Below, piece by piece: positions 22,048 to 33,700 of a DNA stretch of 64,000 bases. Each line of letters begins with the position of its first letter. Position 1 is the stretch's first letter. Position numbers and translations under genes: made by a program. This DNA is from Haematococcus lacustris (taxonomy: Eukaryota > Chlorophyta > Chlorophyceae > Chlamydomonadales > Haematococcaceae), in the NCBI GenBank assembly GCA_030144725.1, contig JASKMD010000029.1:1119849-1183848 (forward strand), given 5' to 3'. The notes below the pieces were generated by a model that saw only the letters and a list, made by a program, of their open reading frames with translations, made no database searches and had not been told where the DNA came from.

Positions 22048-24245
22048 GGTCACCCCTCCCATTGAACCACCAACCCCCCTAACGATAAGGGACAACGGCT
22101 TTTCCGGACTCGTTTCTGCGCCGACTTACACGCGGATTGAAGCGTCGGAGAGCGGCTGCGCTGAGGCACACGCTGAGCCGGTAGGGCATGTTGCCGGGTA
22201 TCCGACCCTACCAAGCCTGCGGACTTGATGTACGTTGACCCAGTAGCAGTGAGTCCCTTTTTTACGCGATGGATAGTGCGCGATGTGTTAGGAGCCCGAC
22301 CCCATGTCCAACATGATAACCAACATGCGCTGGCTCAGGGGCTCTGAAACTTGGAGGAGACCACAGTAGGAGCACAGCAGTGGCAGCTGCATCAATCATT
22401 TGTTAATTAGGCTCCAAAAGTGGGGAAACACTCTTCCATGCTGCCCAACCTGCTGATGCCCGTATGACGACCATCGAACTCAATCGGACTCTCCAGCCCT
22501 GCGTCACTGGCTAGGGAACTTAGCTGTGGACCCCCTGCCAGATTCTCAACTATTGCTGAGTATTGCAAATAGTGTTTTTACCTACGTGTGTACGTGCTAG
22601 CAGGTTGCCTGCATCCAAGTATCACCCCTACAAGGGGAAGGGAGGGCATGCTGCCCGCTGTATTGTGTGTGAGACGTGTACACCAACTGGCCATGCTGGC
22701 TGGGTAGAGATCCATGTGGAGGGGCAGGCAGCTTTCTACAGATCCGGATGCATCGGCCAGGTCACAGCCCAAATGGTTGATGTCATCACAGCTTGCAAAA
22801 ACCTGAAGCGTCACAGGTTCCGTTGGCCCATGGAACTTGCGCTGAGGCTGCTGCAGCTGCGCATGCTGTGTGCCAGCGGCTGCGGGGGCAGGAGCCAGCC
22901 AGCTCCAGCCCATGCCCCGTCTCAGCTCCACACCCACGCAAGCACCTGCACAGCCTGGGCCAGCCCATGCGCCCTGCCCCCACCATCTCCCAGACCAACC
23001 ACCCTCGCACCCCTGTTTCCACCCATTCCACCTAGCACCCTTGTGACAGCACCACTCGTCACAATCCTGTGTGTGGTGTCATGCAGACACACCACTGAGG
23101 AGCAGGACGAGCAGACCATGCCCCCAAGCATGCCCAAGCAACAGCAGGATTACTTGCTAGCAGAGCATGACATGGACATGAGGCAGTTGTACATGTGGTC
23201 TGATGGGTGTGCAGGGCAGTTCAAGGGCGCCCCAGCCATGCGACAGCATTGGGGCATGGCACAGAGGTTCAGCATGCCGGTGTGGTGGAGCTATGGGGCT
23301 ACAGCTCACTTCAAGGGCAGGCATGATTCAGAGGGAGGGGTGGTGAAGCAGTGGTTGAGGGGTGAGCTCCTGGCTGATCGTGTTGGGAAGTGCAATGCAT
23401 TGGGGCAGCATTGCAATGCATATCACAAGCCAGCTGCTGCTGCTGACCCCACCGTGCACGAGCAAGTGTGGGTCATCGGTGGTGCTTGGAGCTGAGCACA
23501 CAGGAGGTAGAGCTTTGCAGTGCTCCACAGCGGGATGCACATGCCTTTGCATCATCTATGAGCATGCATAGCTGCTTCTTCCCTGCTGCAGGGATCCAGG
23601 TTGAGTGGTCACAGACTGCATGTGCATGTGCCCGATGCATGACCCCCGCACCAAGGGGTGTGTGTATGAAGCCCTCCATCACTAAGCCCTTTGAGGCCAT
23701 GCCAATGTTCGATCAGAAGAGGGATGACAAGCATTGGGACGATGAGTGCCTCACCCTTCTGTGCTCATTTGCACCAGACAGCGTGAAGCAGCTGTGCACC
23801 TTGGGCAAGAAGCTGAGCGTGAAAATGTTAAACGAGTATTGGAAGGCAGTGGGGTTGTATGTGCCAGCCAACACCTTGCGTGCTGACCTACGGTACATCG
23901 TACTGGAGCATCTGAATGAGCAGGCAGAGTGGGATTGAGCTGGCCGTGTGACGTTGAGAAACTGGGCTCCATGCGTAAAGTGTACCGCAGTGTACCGCAG
24001 CGGAGAACTCTGCATCCCGCGTTGTGGGTGTTGCTAGGTAGCACTTGAAAGGCCCATCGCGCACAGCGGAACCGTTCGCGTGCCTGGCAGACTGCCGGTC
24101 ACCGTGGGTGCCAGCAGCTCGGGCGCGCAGGCCCAAGCGCGGCGCAGAGATAAGGCATTTCGCGTTAAAATGACAACTCAACTCTCACCAGGCACGCCCT
24201 AAAGTCAAATGTCCCTTACGTGGTGGTTCAATGGGAGGGGTGACC
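22048..24245 (+). mobile_element. DNA transposon with perfect 25-bp terminal inverted repeats
   Basis: The left end (22,048-22,072) begins GGTCACCCCTCCCATTGAAC, and the right end (24,221-24,245) is its exact inverse over 25 bp. Both ends are bordered by TATA (22,044-22,047 and 24,246-24,249), the likely target-site duplication. The element is 2,198 bp and carries one spliced transposase-like gene. Perfect ends suggest recent activity. Superfamily was not assigned. Confidence 0.93.
22603..23938 (+). CDS. Transposase-like protein of the TIR element (5' end uncertain)
   Basis: Exons about 22,603-22,867, 23,087-23,478 and 23,592-23,938 join in phase (stop TGA). The first exon has HAARCIVCETC and GWVEIHVEG; its upstream start was not found, so an earlier exon may exist. 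The middle exon carries MWSDGCAGQFKGAP...ATAHFKGRHDSEGGVVK. A Ser-Asp-Gly...Gln-Phe-Lys followed by a Gly-rich (K)G-x-x-D-x-x-G-G-x-V-K block resembles an RNase H-fold region found in several eukaryotic class II elements. The last exon has a CACARC motif and a C-terminal helical segment (DSVKQLCTLGKKLSVKMLNE) that looks like a SAP-type DNA-binding fold. Location between perfect TIRs is the main evidence that it is the transposase. Confidence 0.8.
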
Positions 24246-24282
24246 TATATGGTTTTGAATCTGTATAGGCTTCCGCACAGTT

Positions 24283-25877
24283 TCAAGCAAAGCGATGAGT
24301 TGCAAATGCGACCATCTCCCCCTTCCCAGCCGTGTAACCCATGGCATATGCTGCGTTCTTCATACCCGTGAGTTTTGACTCCAGGTCAGCTCGCAGACGC
24401 CGCAGTGTGTACGAGTCAACACCCGCAGCCCCGACCTCCAGCGACTGGTTGAGTAGTGATTGGCTGACCAGCTGCAACACCTGCTCAGCAACGGACTCAA
24501 CGTCCACGAGCGCCTGGTGTCGCTCGTGCGCACTGTTAGCTGCCACAGGCTTGCTGCTGTCTGTAGGTGCCTGGCCTTTGCCTGCCTTGATCGTGCTCTT
24601 CACACTGCCGCCTCCTTTCCCGGCGAGGGCCGCTGTCTGCTTGCCAGCCGCGTCCGGCAGCGACTCTTGCCGAGCACCACTCGCGGGCTGACCAATGGGT
24701 TGCACACCTGCCACCGACTCAGCAGGCTCTTGCTTCGCCTCTGGTGCTAGGGTGTACTGCGCCAAGTCGGGTGGGTGGTCCTTGTCGATCTTTGGCTCCA
24801 GCGAGAGGTCAACATAGATGGGTGTGCGGCCCAGCGCCAGCAGCGCTGCATCCAGGGCTGTGGGACTGAGAGCTAGGCTGGCAGAATTCTCTAAGGGGTG
24901 CACATACACTGTGTCCTGGCTCTTGATCCGGGCGTCCAGCAGCAACACTACCTTGGCTGCGGCGGGGCTGGCAACAGCCAGTGGGGTCACACTGCCAGGC
25001 AGCACCTGCAGGGGCAGCAGCAGGGGCAGCATCACCACACCGCATCAGGATTGGCCACACATGGCACCTTGCTGTTCATGCCAAGATCACGTCAGAGTTG
25101 AAGTGACTACGCACATCCATGGCAACACAGCTTGGGCAGCATCGTTGAGCAGAGTGACAGAATAAACTGTTCTGTGTTTTAGAGTGAAGCATGCAGGTCA
25201 AATGCATGTAGGGCCAGCAGTGGAAGCGACCTTGCTTGCTATGTGGCTGTGATTCATAGCTAGGCCAATGCCTGACAGTTGTGCATGTTGGACGCACTCA
25301 CCTGCAGCAATTCAGGGATCGCCTCTTCAGGGGCGAAGCGCAACCCTCCTTTCCCTGTCCCCAACCGGGCTGAGAGGACTGCATGGCATAGACAGGAACA
25401 CATGCAGGTATAGGTCCATTATCCTGATTAGGACGCGTTAGCAGTGCGACACGTATGTGGATGCTGCAGACCCCAAGAATAGGCAGTGACGTCACACCTG
25501 AGAGATCCACTTTAGTCTCTGCCAGGGCAGAGATGATATAGAACCGGTTCTTCTTGTCCTGCCATGGTGGTGGTGGCAGGAAGGGGTTGTTTCACACACA
25601 AGAAGTTTATGCCTCAAGGGGAGGGAGGATGGTTGCTACTGACCTTCACAAACAGGTTCTTGATGATGTCATGCTTGATCCCAAGGCCTGACAACTCGGC
25701 CTCCTGCTCAGCATCGACAGCCCTGTATTGTTTTGCTTAGTTCCACACACGCTTTCACGCATTGTTCAGTAATGTCACCTGTGCTTCCACTGTCATACAC
25801 GCGGCATGGCGGTGCAGCGTGAATGGCACGCCGCAGTCAGTTAGCCGCGCCAGCAGTTCATCTTCAGATGGAGGCAT
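24283..25877 (-). CDS. PRORSD1: Prolyl-tRNA synthetase-associated (YbaK-type) editing domain protein, about 339 aa
   Basis: Five exons join in phase: 25,877-25,779, 25,703-25,644, 25,558-25,498, 25,378-25,302 and 25,005-24,283 (stop TGA). Landmarks in order are LTDCGVPFTLHRHA, MTVEAQ, KNLFVKDKKNRFYIISALA, LGTGKGGLRFAPEEAIPELL, LPGSVTPLA, VVLLLD, VYVHPLENSAS and GRTPIYVDL. These define the YbaK/ProRS-associated family, free-standing deacylases that clear misacylated tRNA (alanyl- or cysteinyl-tRNAPro in characterised members). VDLSLEPKIDKDHPPDL after the domain resembles the plant homologue. A C-terminal extension of about 155 residues (Lys/Ala/Pro linker, then a helical DVESVAEQVLQLVSQSLL region) has no function I can name. 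The exon 1-2 junction is the least sure: a 36-base intron (25,758-25,723) would also keep frame, but the 75-base one gives family-like spacing. Confidence 0.93.
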
Positions 25878-26212
25878 GATGCCGGGTCTAAACTTGTCGA
25901 GCGTAGCAGTAATGTGCGTCCATCGCACGGCTTGCACTGACCATGTAACATTGCAAAATCACCGGATGTATGTGCTTAACGAGCACAACGTGCAGCGTCC
26001 ACGGGGGCTGTGCTGAATCAGCTGCAGCAGCATAGGTTATGGTGTGACGAGGCAACGCAGTTGCTGCCTGCACACTGGTGTGGCCTATCTTGGCGTGGGA
26101 TCGGTCAGAAATTGGGCGACAAATGCATCTGCAATACCTTCCCAACTTGCACAGCTACCTTGAAAGCTCACAAGCTGGCTGATGTCATCAGTGATGAGAC
26201 ATGCACACTAGG
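25878..26212. other. Upstream region of the editing-domain gene
   Basis: No coding signal was recognised. It is bounded on the right by the second copy of the 17.9-kb dispersed repeat, leaving about 335 bases for the promoter and 5' UTR of the minus-strand gene. No core promoter element was identified. Confidence 0.4.
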
Positions 26213-26220
26213 CACTGTAC

Positions 26221-26580
26221 TGTCAGGATGTCCCAACATGGGGTTGGTAATCTTCATGCAAATACTCACTCAATACTGCAGTTTTCGATAGCGTTTGTAA
26301 CATTGGCAGCTGCGGATTATAATGCATCTACTGGCAAGCGGCGCGTTAGTTCAAGTGTTTAAGGCCATGCCGGCGCAAACGATCACGGACACACCTCAGC
26401 TGCTCACCATCAATCGTACTAGTGGTATGTAGCGGCATCAATAAGTGAACTGCGCCTGGCATCGAGCCAGTAGTACAATCACATTTCAGCCCGCCAGGCT
26501 CGCTCCGCGAACTTTTCATTGGTACAGGCGGTGTCGGAAGACCATCGTTGGGCGAGTTGACACTCGACATTGCTGCAAAC
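26221..26580 (+). repeat. Dispersed repeat, copy 2
   Basis: This pairs with 17,936-18,275 in the same orientation. It contains an extra segment (about 26,470-26,515, with TTTCAGCCCGCCAG and TCCGCGA) absent from copy 1. A similar phrase occurs at 43,590-43,615, hinting at a third remnant. Confidence 0.8.
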
Positions 26581-26814
26581 GCGACAAAGGTGCGTCTCTC
26601 TCTGGCCAGCCACACAGAAAAAGGGACCCCCTTGCACAAATCGGCATGTTGTGAGCTGACCACTCTGACTTTGCAAAACTTCGAGTGTCAACCTTGTTTA
26701 TTACTCAACGAAGCATCTGCTGGAGAAAAAAGCACTGCATTTCATTGATCAGGCCGGTTGGAAATGACTTTGGCGTGACTCAACTTTGCCTTGCAGTAAT
26801 GACTAGCCCACCCC

Positions 26815-27120
26815 GACCGCCCGGAACCTGCTCCCTCCCAGCCCCCTCCCAGCCCCAGCCCCGCCTTCCCCACCCCTCCCACCCCCAGCCCGCATTCCCA
26901 CCCCCTCCCAGCCCCAGCCCCACCCTCCCACTTCCTCCCACCCCCTCGCAGCCCTAACACCGCCCTCCCTATCCTATCAAGCCTCACCCCCTATTAAGCC
27001 CCCCCCCCACCGTTCCACCCCCTCCCAGCCCCTCCCACCCCCAGCCCCGCCCTCCTACCCCCTCCCACCCCCTCCCAGCCCCAGCCCCCCCCCTCCCCCC
27101 CCCCTTACCACTGCCCTCGC
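26815..27120 (+). repeat. C-rich CCCTCCCAGCCCCAGCCC minisatellite
   Basis: About 300 bp of irregular (CCCTCCCAGCCCCAGCCCCG)n, almost pure pyrimidine on + with C runs up to 10, ends directly before the ATG of the ORF at 27,127. No coding sense. Confidence 0.9.
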
Positions 27121-27126
27121 TCCCCT

Positions 27127-28322
27127 ATGGGCCGCAGCTTGCGGCAGGCTCAATTTGAAGCCCAATTGAAATCACCTAGGGCTGCGTATCTACACAGTCC
27201 CAATGGCCTGAAAGCCACAACTAGGAAGGCTGAGGCTATCGCAAAGGAGGTGCAGGCAGAGAATGAGCTGCTGATGACCGATGCTCAGTTGCTACATGCT
27301 ATTGAGGAGGTCCTTGCTGCCAAAATGCACGACCTTGAGGAGAAGCACCAGCACCTACAGGCAGCACACAGGCAGTTGAGATTGGATAACGAGTCTCTTG
27401 AGGCAGTCATCGAGCAGTGCAACCAGGCCCAGCTGCGCAAGTATCAGCGCCGGCCCCAACTAACCCGCAAGCAGAGGCAGCAACTACAGATCTTGAAGCA
27501 AACAGGTGTATTGAGGTCCTGCGGCGGTGGGCTGACAACAACTGCAGCCGGCTTGACACCCATAGCAGACCTGGTGGCACAACAGTGCAGCCCACACCGG
27601 GGCCGAGCCCACCTGAGCCCTGTGACCTCTTCATCCCCACCCAAGAGGCCTCACCTGGACAGCCAGCAGCAAGGACAGCAACATACACAGCTCAACAGTA
27701 CCTCAGCACAGCCAGGTTGATGTTGAAGACACAAGTCAGCCGTCGCCGGCTTTCCACATGCCGGCGGCTGTTCATCACAGAGGCTCAGAAGCTATCTGTT
27801 AGGGAGCTGCAAGCTTACTAGTTAGGGAGCTGCAAGCTTGGCTTCCACCAGCAGGAGCTTATGAAGGGGTGGCTGAAGCCCAAGCTGAAGGGTCTTGTCA
27901 TGGCCCATATCTGCAACACAGTAGCCGCCTTGCATGGCGATGAGCTGGAGGCAGCAACAGGTGCCGGTGCTGGTGCCGCCCCTGACCTGCTACCCACTCG
28001 TGCTGCACCCCCCTGGCAGCAGCAGGCAGCTGGTGCTGGTGCTGCCCTTGACCTGCCCCCCCCTCCTGCTGCACCCCCCTGGCAGCAGCAGGCAGCTGGT
28101 GCTGGTGCTGCCCCTGACCTGCTACCCCCTCCTGCTGCACCCCCCTGGCAGCAGCAGGCAGCTGGTGTAGGTGCTGCCCCTGGGCTGCCCACCCCTCCAG
28201 CTGAGCAGCAGGGGGTCAGGGCGGAGCTGGACACAAGCTCGACACGCAAGCGGAGGGCGGGCAGGAGGGATCGGACCAAACATGTCGAGCAAGGTAACGT
28301 AGCAATGTCCTACACACCTTGA
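27127..28322 (+). CDS. Transposon-type coiled-coil ORF followed by Ala/Pro repeat ORF
   Basis: The first frame (27,127-27,720) starts at an ATG and encodes a basic N-terminus and a heptad-like coiled coil (AIEEVLAAKMHDLEEKHQHL), ending in a Gln/Ser-rich tail. A second frame (about 27,840-28,322) has KGWLKPKLKGLVMAHICNTV, then four copies of a 22-residue Ala-Pro-Trp-Gln unit (66-bp repeat, 27,958-28,180), then a basic end (STRKRRAGRRDRTKH). Between them an 18-bp block (TTAGGGAGCTGCAAGCTT) is duplicated. The organisation resembles 44,768-45,404 (pyrimidine tract, ATG, basic start, coiled coil). Both look like leading ORFs of a transposable element, but no catalytic domain follows. Whether the two frames are spliced is not resolved. 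Confidence 0.4.
27958..28180 (+). repeat. 66-bp tandem repeat, about 3.5-4 units
   Basis: Each unit contains CCCCCCTGGCAGCAGCAGGC followed by AGCTGGTG(C/T)(T/A)GGTGCTGCCCCTGACCTG-like sequence and keeps the reading frame (22 codons). Confidence 0.9.
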
Positions 28323-30429
28323 GTGGCCTTACCGAGTGGCCAGGTAGTAGGTACTACTCACGAAGCGGTCAAGCAATGCAGCAGCCTTGTATACTTCCGA
28401 GCATGGGTGGAGGGGCGTCGTTACATCGGTTTGGCGTGCTGTGTGTCCTGTTTTGACTGCGGCGACTGTCCCTGACTGTTTGCAGATGCTACTGGGCCAC
28501 GTCGGTCGCGGCGGTCGGTCACGGCGAGGCCCGCATGAGCAAAACTGGCATGACTTTGAATGTCAAGATTCGAGCCGCCATAGCACTCAGCACAGTGCAC
28601 AATATTTAATGTTACAAGCTGCACCTCGTAGCTGACAGAGTCCTCTATCCAGGCATGTGCGAATCATAAATAGAAACCACGTTGCTGAGACGCGGCGTCG
28701 TTTTGATTACCAGGGGTCGGTTTCCTATCACTTCCTGTCAATTTTTTGATAGTTGGGGTCGCCTGATGTACTGCAGGAACTGCTCGCAAGGACTGCCTCT
28801 TGCAGACTTGCGTGCGGCATGCCCCTTGCGCGCCTCACGGCAGCCAGCGTTACTCGGCCCACCAGCCGCAGCAACAGATCCTTGACCGGCTTGCAAAGCT
28901 ACCATGATCCTTGCAGCTCTTGGAACACCTAGTGCAGCGTTCGGCCCAGATGCAGCTCATGAGATACAGCTGGCAACAAGACTAGTACGAAAGAAAACCA
29001 GAGACGGGTCAGACCTGACCCGTCACCTGCGCTAAATAATCGGCCCAGGTGGGTACTTCACGCATCCCTCCACTACTCGCGAGCCAGCCAGCACGCCATT
29101 TTTCCTTGGCTCCTTAGGATTTGTTGAGCCTCAAATGCTGTACAGATACATCTCCTCCGCATGCACTGAAAATCTATAGCCTCACATATGCTTACTTGTC
29201 ATTAACTAGCTTCTCTACTCGCAAATCCCTCTATCCAGCAACCCCTATCTATGAGTAACACATTGCACAGGTTGTGTGGCGCATGCACCTTAGCTTGCTG
29301 TGACCCTGCTGACTGCATTACCTGTTTGAGACAGAGGACCCTTTTGCTTGGGGCAGTGTTGACCTGTGCCTCTTGACCCAGCAGGTACTGAGAGTTCTTA
29401 TGATGGCGTGAACACATGTTTGCCTCTTCCTGCTGCACTACTGGAGCTGTGTCCCAGATGGCAGCACCACCATGGCAGCATGCATGGGTGGCAGCATGGG
29501 AACTGGGCGCACTGTGCTCTTCCTCCACCACTGCTAGTTGTCACATTGTGTGTGCTTCGTCGCTGCATTAGCCAACACATGGCGCTGCAGAAGGGGTATG
29601 GCTTGCCCTATGCCAAGCAGGTGAAGGCCACCAGGGCATCAAGCCAGCGTCCAGCGTGCGGCATGTGCTGCATGCTGCAACGAGATGTGCGTCATGCATT
29701 GCGACACAGGCAATGGCGAGCCATGCCAAGCCATGCACCGCCAGCAATGTGCTGGACAGCCAGAGCTGGCATGGCAGGGATGTTGCATATACATTGCCTG
29801 GCGCCCCTCCCTACATCGACCTGGCTGTGACGTGAGTCAGAGGGGCAGCAGTGGCAGTGGCGTGCTGCGTGCAGGACCTACATGAGGCCACTGCCACCGC
29901 CACCGCCACCACCGCCTCCGCCACATCTTCAGCCTTGCCGGGGTGTGCCTTCCCACCTGATGCTGCCTTGGTGCCGCGCTCTATGCTCAGCTATGCTGCC
30001 ACACACAGCTGTGCAGCCAGCACCATGGCCACAACACTCCAGGGTGTAGCCAACTGCTCAAGCTGCACCGCACCGGCTCACCAAGCTTTGGAGATCCACC
30101 AACAAATGGCAGCTGGGCAGGTGGGCTGGCAGCAGCCAGCCATGAGTGTGCTGCTAGGTTAACCAGCCATGGCCATGCAGCTCAGGTAATGGCCATGGCC
30201 ATGCAGCTCAGGTAGCTCAGCTGCAACACTCAGCTCAGGTACTCCAGTTATGCGCATGCAGCAGTTTGGGCGTTGGCCTCTCATGACAGTGTGGGATGTG
30301 TGGCAAGGGATGAGATGCAATGCCAGGCGCAAGGAGGCTGCTGTGGCACACAAGAGTACATCAGGCTGCTGTGGAGACACATGCTGGTTGGAGCTGTGCG
30401 CCAGCACAGCAGCACTGCTGAGTGGCCCA
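28323..30429. other. Gene-free stretch
   Basis: No protein family was recognised. There is a 22-base inverted repeat (GACGGGTCAG-AC-CTGACCCGTC) near 29,004-29,025 and a GCCACC microsatellite near 29,884-29,925. The open frames at 29,366-29,830 and 29,851-30,162 lack splice or homology support. Confidence 0.4.
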
Positions 30430-30560
30430 CTTGCCGCTGTGTGAACTAATGCAGTCATACAGCCAGCCACCCGGCTAGCCAGCACTAAAACAGCACAGCT
30501 AACTAGCATCCAGCTAGCACTAAAGCAGCCCCCCAAGAGTGAGAGGGACAGCCAAGAGTG
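30430..30560 (+). repeat. Dispersed repeat, copy 1
   Basis: This block (GCTGTGTGAACTAATGCAGT, then ACAGCCAGCCACC, CATCCAGCTAGCACTA, CCCCCCAAGAGTGAGAG) matches 32,030-32,150. The second copy marks the possible left border of TnpB/Fanzor-like copy B. Confidence 0.8.
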
Positions 30561-30773
30561 AGAGGAACAGCTTGGAGCCTGCATGCAATGCCTCAGCTAC
30601 CGGGTGCAGCTCCCAGAGGGCGCCCTCACTCTCTAGCCCATGGGGCATGGCAAGGTGCGCATGTCCTCCCCACCGTGCTCCTTGCACTGCTGCTGCGCCC
30701 GAGTCCTTTGCAGCGCTGCAGCTCATGGCAGGAACGACTGACTGGCTGCAGAGAGCAGTGCCTTTCTCGCACG

Positions 30774-33700
30774 TCACTGTAATGTCAGTACGTGCTCACT
30801 GTTAGTCTTCTTCAAATGGCTGTGCTGGGCTAGGTCGCCCCCCAGTGGGCAGCTGCTGCCTCGTGCTGTGGCTAGGTTGAGGTTGCCATAGGAAACGTCC
30901 ACGTTGGCCACCCCACTAACACGCACGCCCACGCTCTGCAAGGCGCGCACTGCTTTGCTGCTGGCCCAGTTCAGGTGCACCTGCAAGTGACCAGTACGAA
31001 CTTTGGCGGTTGGGCAGTTGGGCGGGCAGGCAGGCAGTAACTAGTGATGCCTTGAAGCATGACGCCTCATACAGCACCAGCATGTTGGGGTCAACTCTTG
31101 TTCCACCTGCTTGTGATTACTGCTGCTGCCTAGCCTGCTGCTGCCTGACCTGCTGCTGCCTGGCCTGACAACTATGAGGCCTAGGTACTCTTGCGTGACC
31201 AGCCAGGCGGCCAGGTTTGTGCAGAGCCTGGTGCACAGTCAAGCTCACATGGGCCAAGTCCACGACCTCCAGGGCTGGCAGGCGGGCCAGGGCTTGCAGC
31301 AGCTCAGGGCTGGGCAGTGTGTAGGCCAGACCAAGGGTGGAAAGGCTGGGGGCACCTGCAGCATGAGGCCACATACCTGGCTGTGGGGGCCATAGGGGAG
31401 GGGAGGAGGGAGGGGAAGGTTGCAGCCAGGGCAGGGCGGGTGGGGACACAGGGTTAGGGGAAGGGCGCGGTCCCTCAGAGGGGGGAATGAGTGTAGACAA
31501 GGGGCGGCTGGGCAGGCAGCACCCCTGCCCTCCACCCGGAGCCGGCCGCTTGCATCCGCCTATTGTCTAGAACACACCTCACCTGCTCCTGAAAGAAAAC
31601 AGGTTTGTCAGCTATGGTAACGATGGGAGAGGTTTCAAGGAGCGATGGGAACCAGCTGTTGATGGCATTGGAAAGGAGAAAGTGCATGCATCATGAGCAA
31701 AACAATGCTTGAACCTTGCCTAAAACTGGTGACGCATTGGTGAGGGCATGCAGCCGCCACCGGAGCCATGCCATGCCGAGCCACAGGGCGCTGCCTGCCT
31801 TAGACAGGGCGCATCAGCTTGCCTGCCTTGTCCCCTCCCCCGCCTACACGCTTGCCAGCAAGGAATCGGTAGGTACCCACCCCGCCCCCTCCCCAACCCG
31901 GCTGCCCAGTGCAGGCCAGGCAGTGGCTGCACCGCGCAACAGAGTGAAGACAAAGCACCCACTGGCCAGCCTGCAAGCTGGCATGCCAATGGTAGCTGGC
32001 AGGCCGCACACCGCCCTTCCACAGCTTGTTGCTGTGTGAACCAATGCATACATACAGCCAGCCACCTAGCTAGCCAACACTACGACAGCACAGCTAGCTA
32101 GCATCCAGCTAGCACTAGACCAACCCCCCCAAGAGTGAGAAGAACAGCCAGGGACAGCTGATGCTGAGAGATCCCTGAAGCAAGAGGTTGGATGCCTCCG
32201 ATAAATATGTATACCTCCGATGCCTGCCTCCTGGAGGTGCTGAAGTGATGTGGCAGAGTGACACACTGGTATGAGCAGGTATGAGCTGGTAGCTGGTATG
32301 AGCCTAGTGGCGCAATGCCCCCGAAGAAGCAGAAGAGCACCGCCAATCAAAAGCCGCGACCGACAAAACGCTTGCGAAGACAAGTCGTGGTGTGGTCCTC
32401 CGCAACTGTGCTGTGCGGCAAGCTCCGCGCTCACATTGCTCACATTGCTCTCGAGCTCACATTGCTGCTGTTCTTGCCAGCGCAGTTCCTCACACGCCTT
32501 GAGGCAAGCAACGAGAGGAGCGTAGGGATGGCTGGACAACTCAACGTCGCCAGGTACGCATGGGGCCGCACACCGTCCCAGCCTTGAGTGTCCCGACCTT
32601 GAGTCTTATCCACAATCAAGATCTCACAGTGTGCTGTTACTGCCTCGCTTCAGGTCATTTAAGTCCCGGGTGGCGCCGGGTGCTGCATACCTGCTGCAAG
32701 GTGGTGTGCAGGCCCAGGGGCACAGACCAGCGGCGGGGCAGGGTGGTGCTAGTGAATGAGCACCGCAGCAGCTGGGTCAGCTCAGCGCTGAATGGCCAGC
32801 AGCCCCTGTAAGAGCCAGCTGAACAAATGCAGGCCCACCAGGCCTGCAGACTGGAAGCCCCCAGCAGGGCAGGTGGAACAGCGCTTGCTGCGCCCATCCT
32901 GGAGCCAGCAACGTGACCAGCCAGTGAGGGGCATGATGTGGTGCCCGGTAGTGGCCCGCCGCAACCCCCCACAGGCCCCATGCAGCAGCCAGGCAGCCAA
33001 ACAGACAGTAGCCTCAGAGCCAGGGCCCAGCACCCCACAGCCAGCCAAGCGCAGCAAGCAGGCAGCTGAGCCCACCCAGCCCACCAAGGGCAAAGGCAAG
33101 GCTGCCAAGGCAAAGCCAGCACCACAGCCAGGCAGGTGGGTAGACAGGGACTGCAATGCAACGCTGAACATGTAGCGCATTGGGGAGGCCAAGTGGCGCC
33201 CACTGGAGCTGTGCTACTGGTCAGAGCAGGGAAAGCTGCCAGCCAGTGGCAAGGAGTACCCTGACCTGGGGTACAAGCGGGTGCTAGACAAGCCACCCAA
33301 GGCCCAGCAGCAGTGTGTGCCCCCCTTTGAGCTGTTACCAGCTTACATTTAGTGCATGTTTGTTATGCCAACACTACAACATAGCCCTCTGAGTCAGGCA
33401 ATAGTGTAGGTGGTAGGCGACTATGCCCATGTGTATGCCATGTGTATGCCATGTGCATGCCATGTGCATGGGAACTCCACACAGACAAAAACACCGTTTT
33501 GTAGGGGTCCACGCTTAGTGTTCCACAGCAATGAAGGCTCTAGGTTGAGGGCCAAGGTGCTGAGTGAACCAATGACAGTGTAGTCCAATGACTGAAACTG
33601 TCAGCTGTCAGCTGTACAGGGTAGCTCAGCGGGTTAGGTATGTGCCACCGGTCCTTTGTCATGTAGCTGGCATAGGTGCAAACGGGGCAGGGTTTGCGAA

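Noticed and set aside
25723..25758. 36-base intron in the editing-domain gene
   Set aside because: Frame is preserved, but it adds about 13 residues absent from homologues; the 75-base alternative gives family-like spacing.
33349..33562. tRNA or known structured RNA in the conserved tail
   Set aside because: No cloverleaf with the invariant T-loop could be drawn by eye; only a lineage-specific guide-like RNA remains plausible and is listed as a hypothesis.
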